Shown here: piece after piece, positions 11,987 through 24,171 of the stretch
How the letters are laid out: every line of letters begins with the position of its first letter
Numbering within the stretch: the first letter of the stretch is position 1
DNA from: Trebouxia sp. TZW2008
Taxonomy: Eukaryota > Chlorophyta > Trebouxiophyceae > Trebouxiales > Trebouxiaceae
DNA: 64,000 nucleotides
Direction of reading: 5' to 3'
Assembly: GCA_002118135.1 (NCBI GenBank)
Contig: BDIU01000177.1
Location: 124,001 to 188,000, forward strand
Translations under genes and position numbers: made by a program
The notes under the pieces: generated by a model
Told to the model about the DNA's origin: nothing
Seen by the model: the letters and a program-made list of their open reading frames with translations, nothing else
Database searches by the model: none

Positions 11987-14900
11987 ATGATGGTTTGCCC
12001 ATCCGGACACATCGTACGCGGCAAGCTTGTGTTTCAGTCCGGTGGAAGACTGGTCCGTTTGCTGCGAAACGCACAAACATATCGAGCTCCGGCACACAGA
12101 GCGTTTGCCTCCTGTAGTTGCCAGCACACATCGCACACGAACCGGAACTGTAGGCAATCGCAGTCAAGTCCTCGTCTCGGCGACAGGCGTCCTAGCAGAT
12201 GGGCCTGTAGGCTTTCAACCTCTTGTCAAGCGGCTGTCAGCTCGCCACACGCGGCCGTGGTTAAGAAAGCTGAAGCGAAAGCTTCAAAGCAGCAGGGACA
12301 GCTTGTTCCTCTGCCCACAACTGATGAATCTCCAGAGCTGGACAGAATACGGCACAGCGTAAGCAGTGATCTGCATGCTGCTATTGTTGTGGCTGTGCAC
12401 TACTGCAGGCATCTGCCCAAAACGCATATATATAGTACATACATAGCTTATCACCATGAACTTGTGGAATCGATCTGGCATACTTACTTGCCAGACCTCA
12501 AGAGCATGAGGCGTGTTTGACCTGGAAATCTGTTTTGCAGTGTTCTCATGTCATGGCAATGGCAGTACAGAAACTGTATCCTGGAGCACAAGTAACCATA
12601 GGACCTGCAATTGAGCGGGGTTTCTATTACGATTTCGACATGCCTGAGCCTATCACTGAAAAGGATTTGAAGGCTGTCAAAAAGGAAATGCAGCGCATCA
12701 TCAAGGCAGACCTGCCTTTCACAAGAGAAGAGGTATGTGGCAGCAGCCCGAATGCTAGAGTTGCGCTAGATATTTCATGCAGCACCTCACAATGGGCTGA
12801 ACAGTCATTAGCTGGCATTGTACCACGAGACCACTTTAGTCTATAATCACTTTATGTGTATCGTGTCTTGCCATTGCTTGTCCTTTGGCCTGTACAGGCT
12901 TACATCATGCTTGAGGTAGCGTTTGTGGTGCTGTATGTTGGCACTTCTGAGCAGCAGCAGCAGCAGCAGTCTCACAGCACATGCTGACAGCATCTGTCTG
13001 CAGGTGAGCAAAGAAGAGGCTGAGAAGCGCATCAAAGCAATCAAGGAACCGTACAAGCTGGAAATCCTAGAAAGCATTGTGGCACGCAACCCAAACGACC
13101 CAATCACAATCTATCACCTTGGGCAGCCTGAGGGAGAAGGGGAGCACTGGTGGGACTTGTGTGCTGGGCCCCATGTGCAGACCACAAAGGATCTAAACCC
13201 TGCTGCTGTTGACCTGGAGACCATTGCAGGTACCATTGCTGTTGATTACTATAACACTGCTCACCAAGAAAGTTTTTGCTCTGAGTACCATTGCAGTCAA
13301 AATGCAGTGATGGAGAATTTCAACAAGAATATTTCCATATCAAGAGTATCACTACCAACAGATGTCTGCATGTCTCTCATGGTGGATTGACAATAGGCCC
13401 AAAGCCAGAAGCAACCCTGGGTACATGTATTGGTTCACAATTGTCAGCAGACTCATGCTGCCCCATAGCCTCTGCCAATGTGCTGTGCACAAAAGCAGCA
13501 CGTCATGCACCTGCTCCAACTGTGTGTTGCAGACTCTGCTTCCGCATCTGCTGTATAGCATAAGCAGCCACATCTTTGGCCTTGCAGGTGCGCATTGGCC
13601 TCGGGATGAGACTAACCGTGAGCAACCGACTGATGGTTTCGGAGCAAGTCTGCAGCGCATCTGTGGCCTTAGACTGAGGAAATGTGACTTCCCAGTCTGC
13701 TTTCGAAAATAAACGGTGACTCTGGCCTTGCAGGTGCGTACTGGCGTGGGGACGAGACCAAGGCACAGCTGCAGCGCATCTATGGCACTGCATGGGAAAG
13801 CAAAGAGCAGCTGAAAGCGTATCAGCAGCTCAAAGTAGAAGCGGCTCGCAGGTACTTCTGCACTGCATTTGGTAGTTGCTCTGGTCCTGTCAGACATGCA
13901 AGCTGCTGCATTGCATTGCAACTGGTGTTTGTGAGGCATTGTCAAGTGTGCAGCCTGCCATCTGCATGCACATGCCTTTGCTGTGTTGAATGCTCTCGCT
14001 GCTACAGCTAGTGCTACGCGCATAAAGAAGCTGTGAAGCTTCATGCACTCACGGCTCAAAAATGTGTCCTCAATTGATTCCAGCCTGTTGTACATGTAGG
14101 AATCACCGCAAGCTTGGGTAGGAGCTAGATGTGTTCAGCTCAGAGGCTGAGAATGCGGGTGGGGGTTTGGTGTTTGGCATCCCCAAAGCGCCTGAGACTT
14201 GAAACTGTGACCTGTGTTTGAATTGAATACAGTCTTTTGTGCATGTAGGGATCACCGCAAGCTCGGGTAGGAGCTAGATCTGTTCAACTCAGAGGCTGAG
14301 AATGCGGGTGGGGGTTTGGTGTTTGGCATCCCCAAAGCGCCTGAGACTTGAAAGTGTGACCTGTCTTTGAACTGAATACAGTCTTTTGTGCATGTAGGGA
14401 TCACCGCAAGCTGGGCCAGGAGCTAGATCTGTTCAGCTTGGAAGCTGAGACTGCTGGTGGGGGCCTGGTCTTCTGGCATCCCAATGGTGCTGCCATCAGA
14501 AACATTCTTGAGAACTTCTGGCGGGTAAGCTGCCCTTTCTGCTTGAGACAGCAGGACAGTCGTGTGTTGAACAGGATGTTACTCTGCAACAGGCTTTTGT
14601 GGGCTAAGCTTCAGGCTCACGTCAGACACGAAACATGTTTGAAAGGTACTGGCAGGTAAGTTGCCTGTTTGCTTACAGTGCCCCAGTCAGAAGCCATCTA
14701 TGCTTGATTGATCAGCAAGCATCTGCTCACTATTGTCTGATCATAGCGCACCAAATCGGCATCCAGCACTGTCACCAAGCTTTATTAGTCTGAGCATCAA
14801 CTTGACCTTCGCTGGAATATCCCTCAGCATGGTCACTCACACGGTAACACTGATACTGGAATTGACACCACTTAAGATGTGCGCGCAAAGCATTGCTTGA

Positions 14901-17900
14901 TGTTGCAGGACCATCACCTGAGGAATGGCTATCAGCTGTTGTACACCCCACATGTAGCCAAAGCTGAGATGTGGAAGACCTCAGGACACCTTGACTTCTA
15001 CTCAGAAAACATGTTTGACCGCATCAAGGTGCTGTGCTGATACCCACAACCCCTCTGAGCTAACCCTGTCTACCCCGATTGATGCACATCACGATTGCTA
15101 CTAAAATCAATCTGCATAAGAGGTTGTAGACAGCTGCAGTTGCCAAATTTCTGGACAACTAGTGCACCTGCTGCAGCATGACTTACACAATCTTGACAAC
15201 TGCACTTGTGACAGTGAGAGGTTTGCCTTCAGCTGCACCTGCTACAGCTATTGTGCATGAGAGGGGTGTTGACAGCCGAATGACAACTGGAATTGTTCAG
15301 TCCTTCGATGCCCCTGCCACATCATGGCTGCTGCTAAAACCTGTCTGCATGTGACAGATTTTGACAACTGCACTGAGATAGCTGGAAAGTGCCACCCATG
15401 TGATGCACTTGTCAAATGACGATTGCTGCTATCATTCATTGTGGTCTGCAAGGTTTGTCTGGACAGTCGTAACTTTTCAGTCGGTTCATGCATATGCCTC
15501 ACCACAATTGCTGCTACGATCAGTGTATGTGGGGCGAGCTGCTATCATGCTTGTTGCTGCTACAAGCGGTCTGCTGCGAAGGCTCTTGAGAGCTGTGACT
15601 CGAGTGCTACAGAGTGTTTTTGATAATCACACATTTTACAGGTAAAAGAGGAGATGTATCAACTACGGCCCATGAACTGCCCTTTCCACATCGCTGTGTA
15701 CAAGCACAAGAGATACAGCTACCGTTGTTTCACAGAACATTGCGACCAATATTGCATGTGACAATTGACAGTTGCGTTGACCATAGGTGGAGGAGGAGAT
15801 GTATCAGCTCAGGCCCATGAACTGCCCCTTCCACATAGCCGTGTACAAGAACAAGCAATACAGCTACCGTCATTTTACAGAACATTGCAACCAATACTGC
15901 ATGTGACAATTGACACTTGTGTCAACTATAGGTGGAGGAGGAGATGTATCAGCTCAGGCCCATGAACTGCCCCTTCCACATAGCTGTGTACAAGCACAAG
16001 CAGTACAGCTACAAGGACCTGCCCTTGCGCTTTGCAGAGCTTGGTACAGTGTACAGATACGAGCGCTCTGGAACCATGCATGGCCTCTTCAGAGTCCGAG
16101 GCTTCACACAGGTATACCACCTTTACCATTTTATCTAGTTCATGTCTTTTTTGTGACTTATTCTGCATAGCTGGGTACAGTGTACAGATACGAGCGTTCT
16201 GGAAACATGCATGGCCTCTTCAGAGTCTGAGGCTTCGCACAGGTATATCACCTTTACCCTTTTATCTAGTTCATGTCTTGTTTTGTGACTTATTTTGCAT
16301 AGCTGGGTACAGTGTACAGATACGAGCGCTCTGAACCATGCATGGCCTTTTCAGAGTCCGTGGCTTCACACAGGTATATCATCTTGGCCTGTCTGAATCC
16401 ATTCTTTCTGTAGTGTGCTTTGCAGCAATGGGTACGAGGTACAGACACGAGCATTCTAGGCTATGCATGGCCTCTTCAGAGTCCCCGTCTTCATTCAGGT
16501 GAATCTTTGCTCTCTTTGCCTGTCGGGTTTGCAAAGTTGGAATGGCTGATTGCTTTAGGCATAAGATTATACCTACTTCTGGGGCAACAGACAAAATGTC
16601 ACATTGGCCAGAAGCAAATGCACCTCTTGTCTGATTCTTGTAGAAGTCAGTTCACATAGCGCCCACAGCAAATCTTGCTCCATTTCAGAAATTTGCTCAG
16701 CCTGCATTTACTGCATGTCTGTGATCATCATGTATTATCTTCAAGTTCGTTGAGCATCATGAGGCTGTGCTCCTTTTGCTTGTGCTTGCACACCCTAATG
16801 TAACAACAGCAACTTGTCAGTAACAGTAAGATCTTGTGCTGAGTGTCGAAACTTGACCTCACAGGCTTATCAAGATGGTGCATTGCCCAACTTGGCTTTC
16901 ACGCTTGCAGGATGATGGCCACATTTTCTGTTTGCCCAATCAGATAGCTCCCGAGATCCAAGGCGTCTTAGACATGGTCGAGTACGTGATGGGCGCTTTC
17001 GGTTTCACTCAGCTGGAGATCAACCTTTCCACAAAGCCTGAAAAGGCAGTAGGCAGTGATGAGATCTGGCAAAGGGCAGAATCTGCCCTTCGGGAGGCTC
17101 TCGATGGGAAGGGATGGGCCTATAAGGTGGACGAAGGGGGAGGAGCTTTTTATGGCCCCAAGATTGATGTCAAGATCCAAGATGTGCTTGGGCGCAAGTG
17201 GCAATGCAGCACCATTCAGCTTGACTTCAACTTGCCTGAGAGGTTTCAAATGGTATGCTCTCTTCTGTGATGCTGCCAGATGTCATGCAGCAGATGGTTT
17301 GCTAAGCTTGTGCCTACTGCAAAGGCAAAAGCTGCCCTGCAGTAGCAAAGTTAGAGCTTTGGTCTGAAGTCACGGCAACTGGTATGGCAACTGATCTGCC
17401 TCAAGCCCCACACAGCTCGACTTCAACTTGCCTGAGAGGTTTCGATGGTATGCTCTGTTCTGTGATGCTGCTCGATGTCATGCATTAGATAATCTTTTGA
17501 GCTTTTGCATGGTGCAGAGGCAAAGCCTGTCTTGCGTCCTGAGCAGTGACATAACTTTTGAGCTTTGACTTGAGATGTTGCCAACACAATGTGCTTGGGC
17601 GTAAGTGGCAATGTAGCACAATGCAGCTTGACCTCAACTTGTATGAGAGGTTCCAGATGGTCTGCTCTATCCTGCTTGATGCTATGCAGCTCACCTTCTG
17701 AGCTTTTGCATGGTGCAAAGGTTGCCTTGTAGCCTGAGCAGCAAATGGTCTTTTGAGCTGTTCTGCTAGCTCATGCTAACGTGTCCAAGCGCTGTTGTTG
17801 CTAGCCGTGCCCTGAGCTGACGCTCTGCATAAGAGTGGACTCCATCAGATCACGCAAATGATTCTGACTCCAATCTGTTATTGATAAAAACTTCGTGCAC

Positions 17901-18765
17901 TCCATTTTGGACATGCTTCACACTTCTGCTGACAAAAAATTTCTCCTTTTCAGGCATACACAGATGAGGGCAATCACAAGCAGCAGCCAATCATGGTTCA
18001 CAGAGCCATCTTTGGGTCCATAGAGCGCTTCTTTGGCATCCTCATAGAGAACTGTGCAGGCGCTTTTCCCTTGTGGTTGGCGCCTGTGCAGTGCCGCATC
18101 ATGCCTGTCACAGACGCTGTGCTAGACTATGCCAAGAGTGTGGTTGCACAGATGCGGGAGGCAGGCATCAGAGTTGAGCTTGACTCAGGTCAGTATCATC
18201 ATCGTCAGCATCATTTACATACTTTCTCGTAACACCTGTGCATTGCTGTATCATGACTGGGAGAGACGCTGTGCTAGACTATGCCAAGAGCATTGTTGCA
18301 CAGATGCGGGAGGCAGGCATCAGAGTTCAGCTTGACTCAGGTCAGTATCATGTACCTGCATTTTGTGCGTGGTGCAACATCAGGGCAGCAAGCACTGATA
18401 GCATGCCTGCTTCAGCGTCAACAGAACACAGGACTTCTACTCTGCATTGCATCAATACCTGTATGCAAGCTGTAGCTAAACATCAGTGACAAAGCCTTGT
18501 TTTGTCATTCACGGCATGTGTCAGGTTCAGGTTTGGGCATCCTCTGATCACGTTGCTCATCTGCACAGGTGAGAGGATAGGCAAGCTGGTCAGGAATGCT
18601 GAGAAGGCCAAAACGCCTGTCATGTGTGTGGTTGGAGAAAAAGAAGCCAGTAGCAATCAGCTGTCTGTCAGGAAATATGGTGAAGAAGGAGAGCAGGGAT
18701 CCATGGCAGTAGCAGACGTCATCACACGTATACAAGATGCAAGCAAAGCTAGAGAACCATTCTGA
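11987..18765 (+). CDS. Organellar threonyl-tRNA synthetase
   Basis: Ten exons (11987-12358, 12541-12732, 13004-13229, 13734-13851, 14398-14524, 14909-15028, 15932-16111, 16911-17252, 17954-18188, 18569-18765) give 702 aa. About 85 residues rich in R/S/A precede the first domain, fitting an organelle transit peptide. No TGS domain is present. The second additional (editing) domain has RHSCSH (H123, H127) and WDLCAGPH (C241, H245). The class II core follows, with motif 2 (YRYERSG...[14 protein letters not shown]) and motif 3 ([16 protein letters not shown]). The three zinc ligands are visible: C398 in MNCPFH, H449 in DDGHIF and H575 in VHRAIFGS. The C-terminal anticodon-binding domain ends the protein. 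Layout and sequence match Arabidopsis EMB2761, which serves plastids and mitochondria. The role is charging organellar tRNA-Thr. Most introns contain exon echoes. Confidence 0.95.
13588..13680 (+). repeat. Echo of ThrRS exon 4 in the upstream intron
   Basis: A TTGCAG acceptor is followed by gtgcgcattggcctcggg and a degenerate copy of exon 4, about 146 bp ahead of the true exon at 13734. Indels break the reading frame. Confidence 0.8.
14093..14397 (+). repeat. 149-bp tandem echoes of the start of ThrRS exon 5
   Basis: Units starting at 14093 and 14242, followed by the functional one at 14391, share catgtag plus gatcaccgcaag and continue through ggtgggggtttggtgtttgg. The two upstream units are nearly identical to each other, more so than to the true exon. 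Each carries an in-frame TAG shortly after the acceptor, so inclusion would truncate the protein. Confidence 0.88.
15642..15931 (+). repeat. Two 145-bp echoes of ThrRS exon 7 start
   Basis: Units at 15642-15786 and 15787-15931 repeat the acceptor and the first ~80 bp of the exon that begins at 15932 (gaggagatgtatcag..., through tacaagcacaag). The second copy is almost identical to the exon. It keeps an open frame for about 36 codons, then meets a stop (TGCATGTGA) and has no obvious donor. Confidence 0.9.
16171..16499 (+). repeat. Three echoes of ThrRS exon 7 end downstream of the exon
   Basis: Copies of the last ~70 bp of exon 7 plus donor lie at about 16171-16242, 16303-16373 and 16426-16499 (ctgggtacagtgtacagat ... 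cacag/gtatatcac), spaced about 125-132 bp. Divergence increases with distance from the exon. Small indels break the frame. Confidence 0.88.
17411..17690 (+). repeat. Two echoes of ThrRS exon 8 end
   Basis: The exon end TTGACTTCAACTTGCCTGAG...GTATGCTCT (true donor at 17253) recurs at about 17417-17480 and, more diverged, at about 17586-17690 with flanking intron sequence. A C or frameshift change distinguishes the copies. Confidence 0.8.
18265..18340 (+). repeat. Echo of ThrRS exon 9 end
   Basis: A 76-bp copy of the end of exon 9 (gacgctgtgctagactatgc through cttgactcag/gtcagtatcat) lies 152 bp after the original at 18113-18188, with only about four differences and an intact donor. Use of this copy as an extra exon would need an acceptor that I do not see. 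Confidence 0.85.
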
Positions 18766-19507
18766 TCTGTACTGTACATGTAGCACTGTGCTATATTCGT
18801 TTCAGCTATTTCATTCTGTTGTTGACGTTGCTGATATTGCTGTAGTCATGAGCACATTTTCGTTCATCAGGCGCTTAATCAGCAGCATTGATTCCTTACA
18901 GTACTTCCGCTGCCTGCCATCTTTGCTGCAGTTTGGTGTCATGAAGGAGTTTTCAAATCATGACTTACAAACGCAATTGCTCTTTTTAACTTGCATTGCT
19001 TTGAATGGCCAGCGCTATCACTGTGACACCAAACTTTGTGTGACACCAAACTTTCATACTATACAACTGGATCAGCTTGCGGTTTCGACCTAGAGGTTGC
19101 CTGACGTCACTTGCTGCAGTGCTACCTCAAGCCCCATGCTTCAATCGATCCTGTAACAAGCTGTCGTCCACATGTACCAAGGCACTCAACAAAGTGCACT
19201 CAGAACACATAGAAGGTGCCCATGTATCCAAAAGTTGAATGCTATTGGCAAGCCAAGGCTGCTGTTGTGGGACAGTGAGCTTCAAAGTCCACAACACAGC
19301 ATTCGCAACAGGGCATACGCAACAGAGCACCTGCATGCATGGACTGTCACAGCCAAAGTGCATGGTGCAGGTGAAAGGGGACAGGGCATGCTGGGTTCCG
19401 CCCCTTCTCAGCGGTAGCCAAAGGGCGGTCAAGGGCGGTCAAGATAGCTCTGGCTTCGAGCTTCTTTTGTTGGTGCTGCTTGCCGAGACTTGCGCCTGCT
19501 TGCAGCC
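18766..19507. other. Intergenic region upstream of the PDC E2 gene
   Basis: No gene is seen between two plus-strand genes. A perfect 10-bp direct repeat aagggcggtc x2 sits at 19421-19440, about 70 bp ahead of the E2 start codon. It is a candidate promoter element by position only. Confidence 0.35.
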
Positions 19508-22500
19508 ATGCACTCTGCAGCAGTGTTGCGGCAGGGGCTGCTTGTCCGGCAGCCTGTCAATTGCCCGCAGAGGCCCGTCCCGAGGCGCACGCAGCGCATC
19601 GCTCCCAGCAATGCAGTCAAAGAGATCTTTATGCCGGCCCTTTCGTCGACAATGACCGAGGGAAAGATAGTGTCATGGCTCAAAAGCGAGGGAGACAAGA
19701 TTTCGAAAGGGGAGTCGGTCGTCGTTGTCGAATCCGACAAGGCCGATATGGACGTCGAAAGCTGTAAGTCGCTGCTTGACCGGCCTTCAACCGAACAGTC
19801 ACTTTATGCTGTGCCCGCCACAGCAGACTGACATTGCACGGCTTGCAGTCCAAGACGGCATCCTCGGCGCTATTGTGATTCAAGAAGGCGGAGTAGCAAA
19901 TGTAGGCGCCCCTATCGCCTACGTTGCTGAGAGCGACGCTGATCTACAAGAGGCAAAGTCAAAGGTCGGGGCTGCCAGCAACGGCAATGGGGCCGCGCCA
20001 GCAGCCAAGGAAGTGCCAAAGGAGGAAGTTGCCAAGGTCGAGGCACCAGCAGCAGCAGCTAAGACAGAAGCAGCTGCAACCCCCGCCCCTGCAGCCCCCA
20101 GCCCAGCCCCAGCCCAATTCCCACCCCCGCCCCCATCAGCGCCAGAGCCACAGAAGCGAGCAGACGGCCGCATCATTGCCACGCCCTATGCAAAGAAACT
20201 AGCCAAAGAGCTTGGCGTTGATCTAAACAGCATTGCGGGCAGTGGGCCATCAGGCAGAATCACAGCCTCTGATGTTGAGGGCTTTAAGAAGGGCGGCAAT
20301 GGGGCTGTAACCACTGCCCCTCCTGCCCCTGCTCAGCCCACCCCGACCTCAGCAGCAGCCCAAGCTCCCCCTGCAGCAGCAGCGCCAAAGGACCCTCAGC
20401 CAGTGTCTATATCTGTAGGAGACTTAAAGGGCACAACAGAGCCCTTCAATGCCCTTCAGGCAGCAGTTGCAAAGAACATGCTAGACAGTCTGAAGGCAAG
20501 CAAATCCACCTGAGCCTTGGGCTCCTTGCCTGTCACACCATTGAAGCCAAGGGGACGTTCTGCTTTGTTGTCAAATAGCCTCACTCACATTTCCTTTGCT
20601 CCCAACGCGCTGCTAACTTCAGGATGCTCGTCGTCAAGACTCTGCGTGGCACATTTGTGAAGAAGCATGCCTGCAAGCTAGTCATGCCAATGGCTTTTGA
20701 CTACACTTGCACCCATGCTGTTGAGGAGCAGCTTTCCCCATGCAGATCAGCTGACATGTGACACACAAAAGCGTTCTTGCACACATACTCTGGTAATCTT
20801 GCTGCGCCAACTTGAACCAAGTCAGGCGCGTCATCAACACAAAGCTCAGTGCATGCCAGCTCACCTCTCTCATGTTGTTATCATCACTCACATGCTTGCC
20901 AGTGAGTTTCTGTCAACCTGCTTGGTGCATATTGAAGCAGTGCCTCATATCAATGTGCAGGTGCCAGAGTCCAGAGTAGCATACACAATTAGCACAGATG
21001 CTTTGGGTGCTCTCTACAAGCGGCTCAAGCCTAAGGGCGTCACAATGATCAGCCTGCCTGTCAACACAACTAGCTTGCTGATGTTATTGTGCACGTACCT
21101 GTTTTGCTGACGTCATGCTGTAGGTGCCAGGGCTCAGAGTAGCATACACAATCAACACAGATGCTTTGGACACGCTGTACAAGAGGCTCAAGCCAAAGGG
21201 CGTCAAAATCACTTTGCTGTGCAGGTGCCAGAGTTCAGAGTGGCATACACAATCAACACAGATGCTCTGGATGCGCTATACAAGCGGCTCAAACCAAAGG
21301 GCGTGACTATGACTGGCTTACTTGCCAAAGCTGCAGGCGCTGCCCTTGCAAAGCATCCAACACTGTATGCAGGTGATCACTAGCTTGCAACATTATGCTC
21401 TCAAAGCACTCGATACTGTATGCATGTAAGCACAAGAAAGCAGCAGCGCCCCGTCAAAGCACCCAACACCATATGGAGGTAAGCACAAGACTGTGGTATT
21501 TTGCTATCAAGGCACTCTACTTTGTTTGTGCGTAAGCGCAAGACTACGGCATAGCAGCAAAGAAACACCTTTGTTTCGTTCACAAACAAGCGCAAGACTG
21601 CAGCATATGAAAGAACGCTGTGACAGCAAAGACAGTCAGGCGTCTTGTGTGTTCCGGCTGAACAGTTGAGGACTGTCAATGCTTTTGTGGGTCCAGTACT
21701 TGTGGCACCTGATTTGTGTTGCTGGCAAAAGCTTGCTGTAGGTTCCACGAAGGTGTCTGAGACAAGGCAGGCATAGGCAACACAGTCTGTGAAGTCAGCC
21801 TAGACGCTGCTGAATGCTGCCAAGTACTATGACTTCAGTATGAATTTAGCGTGGGAAAAGTGCACATCGAAATATACACAGCGTGGGTGCTGGTCACACA
21901 GGCAGCAGCTACAGTGGCAGGATAGTATTGTTGATGCCATTCGTATATGACCATGAGATGGCTGGTAACTTATGCCACAGCAGCGCATGGCCATGTGTCA
22001 ATAGCATGAACACAGTATGTCACTGCTGCAGCGTCTATCACCAGCAGTGATGCCATGCACCAGCAGTCAGTAGGAGTCGGTCAAGTGCACGACCCTCGAA
22101 GTATACCAGCGGAAGGTTTGTCAGACAGCAGAGATTGTTGCTGGCGGAGCATTACACAATGGTGTAGACATGTGTGATTGCAGTGTATGCGCACCCCGTA
22201 TGATGCAGTTTGTCAGAAAAATGACAAAGGCATATCTACAACCACAGACAAGCTAAAACAATTATTACTTACAGAGGATTTGTGTTCTTCTTCCATTGCA
22301 GCTGCCACCCTTGCAAACATGGAAGGGACACCACATGCAGTATATTGGTCTGGCAGTTTCGTTTTGCAAAATCAGCAAATCAGGGATCCCAGCAATGCAA
22401 AAAGCTTGCTGCTTTTGCTTTGTGATCGCTGATGAACGTGCTGTGCTGCAGCGTGTACTCCTGACAACAAGGGCATCACCTACAACGAGCACATCAATGT

Positions 22501-24171
22501 AGCCATTGCGGTGACCATGCCAGATGGAGGCCTTATCACACCTGTCATCAAGGTAACACTTGTGCTGCTATGCTGCTGTTTCCAGTTCATGGTACGCTGT
22601 AATCATATCTTATTCAAGCTTTCAATGCTCATCTCTAGTCTCAGTGCTTGGTGCTGACCCTTGACCTCTGATGTCACTGCTTCACGTCAGATGGAGGCCT
22701 CGTAGCACCCGTCATCAAGCTATCATGCAAGCCTTTTGTGCTACTGTGCTGCTAGTTGCAGTGCGCAAGGCTCATCTTTGATTGCGAGGTCCAATGCTCA
22801 CCTCTGCGCTCAGCGCTCATCTCTGACCTCAGTGCTCAACGCTCATCTCTGGTTATTGCACGCAATGCTGATCTGTGTCCTCTTTGCTGCGCAATGTCAG
22901 TGCACAGTGCTCAGTTGCATTTGCAAAGCCCAATTCCTTCTCTTGGTTCTCCCCTTGGCTTCAGTCGGGAAGGGCATTGAGGGAGGTAGGGGGTCTGCCC
23001 GCGACCCACTTAAGATACAGCTGCCTGATACTGCAGGATGCAGACAAGACTGACATCTACCAAATCAGCAGAAATTGGGCTGATCTAGTGAAGAGGGCGC
23101 GGGCTAAGAAGCTAGCGCCTGATGAGTTCAACAGTGGAACCTTCACAATCTCAAACATGGGCATGTATGGCGCTGACACCTTTGATGCCATTCTACCGCC
23201 AGGTGATCAACAGTGTGTGACATGAAAAGGCTTTGGAGCACTTTACGCCCTTGCATATGCGTGATTGCAGACAGTCCGTGAACAAAGTCACAGAGCACAC
23301 CCAGCACGAAAGCAAATGGCCCCAACACAGGAGAATGTGTGCATGGCATCCATGACAGACTGCATTGGTTGAAGCTGGGGCAGAGCTTGCAGCAACACCA
23401 GTTTGTGTGCCTGCGCATCAGCTTGTGTGCAACGTCAGCTTGCGTGTCTGCACGTCAGCTTGTGTGCATGTTGACCCCCTGCAGGAAATCAGCCCTGCAT
23501 TATCTTTGGTGCAGACATGATGCATGATAGATTGCCAATGATGCCGTGAATCATATCTGCAATACCTAAGAAACTGCAGGGCTAACCTTCTGCAGCAAAC
23601 ACACTGTACTTGACATCATGCCACTCTGAACTCTCAGCAGTTCATTACATCTACATAGCATGAGAAAGAAAGGACGAAGAAAAGTATATGCTGTTAGGCG
23701 TCATTACAGGAGCCTGTGTTTGTAAAGGCAGCTTGGATTGATGCTTTAAGAGCAACAACTTACATAGCATGACTGTCCTGCCAGGATGGTGTGAAATAAG
23801 TGCTGGGCGGCAGATTTGCTGGACAGCATGCACAACATTGATGCTTGAATATTGCTGTGACATGTGATTTTGGCAAATTCCCAAAGCTTGCTCATCAGTG
23901 CAATTTTGAGAGTCTGTTTCCAGGTCACCAACCAGTTGAATGTTGATGCTGAGAAAGTCGATTACTGGTGTTTGCAGGCACAGCAGCAATTCTAGCAGTT
24001 GCAGCCAGCAAGCCAACTGTCACAGTGGATGACAATGGCCGCTTTGGCGTCCAGAAGGTCATGAAGTGCAACTTGACATGTGATCACCGCATTGTATATG
24101 GAGCAGGAGCAGCTGAGTTCATGCTGGAGTTCAAGTCAGTCATTGAGAACCCTGAGCAGCTGACTTTGTAG
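19508..24171 (+). CDS. Plastid-type pyruvate dehydrogenase E2 (dihydrolipoamide acetyltransferase)
   Basis: Six exons (19508-19763, 19849-20495, 21225-21372, 22452-22552, 23037-23202, 23978-24171) give 503 aa. The first ~35 residues are an Arg/Ala/Val-rich transit-type leader. The lipoyl domain contains ESDKADMD, with K78 the predicted lipoylated lysine. An Ala/Pro-rich linker follows, then a peripheral-subunit-binding domain (IIATPYAKKLAKELGVDLN...GSGPSGRI) and a catalytic domain with RVAYTINTDALDALYKRLKP, SNMGMYGADTFDAILPP and the active-site region CDHRIVYGAG near the C-terminus, as in plant LTA2. The enzyme makes acetyl-CoA for plastid fatty-acid synthesis. Intron 2 begins with GC (AAG/GCAAGC), which is required for the conserved SLK-VPEF junction. 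Its intron holds two exon 3 echoes. Intron 5 holds a foreign antisense fragment. Confidence 0.95.
20961..21224 (+). repeat. Two echoes of PDC E2 exon 3
   Basis: Copies starting at 20961 and 21124, each right after an AG acceptor, match the first ~80 bp of the functional exon at 21225 (gtgccagag...gcatacacaat...cggctcaagcc). Both keep the frame through LYKRLKPKGV. The first then runs into unrelated sequence and a stop. The second abuts the acceptor of the true exon. The third copy was chosen as real because it alone continues with the conserved LLAKAAGAALAKHPTL. Confidence 0.88.
23845..23937 (-). pseudogene. Antisense fragment matching a candidate exon at 1383-1477
   Basis: This segment of PDC E2 intron 5 matches 1383-1477 in the same orientation of the window (gcttgaat.ttgct..., caaagcttgctc.tcagtgc..ttttg, ccag.tcaccaa), about 75% by eye. 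Read on the minus strand both encode DLE...SQN.TDEQAL. It looks like a decayed copy of part of the organelle-targeted gene, or a shared dispersed repeat. Confidence 0.6.

Noticed and set aside
12950..12972. CAG repeat near ThrRS exon 3
   Set aside because: It is a short (GCA)n tract in an intron just ahead of the acceptor, not a coding polyglutamine tract.
23651..24016. 121-aa minus-strand frame inside the PDC E2 gene taken as a gene
   Set aside because: Only about 93 bp match the candidate exon near 1.4 kb. There is no start context, splice site pair or further exon, so it is recorded as a fragment only.
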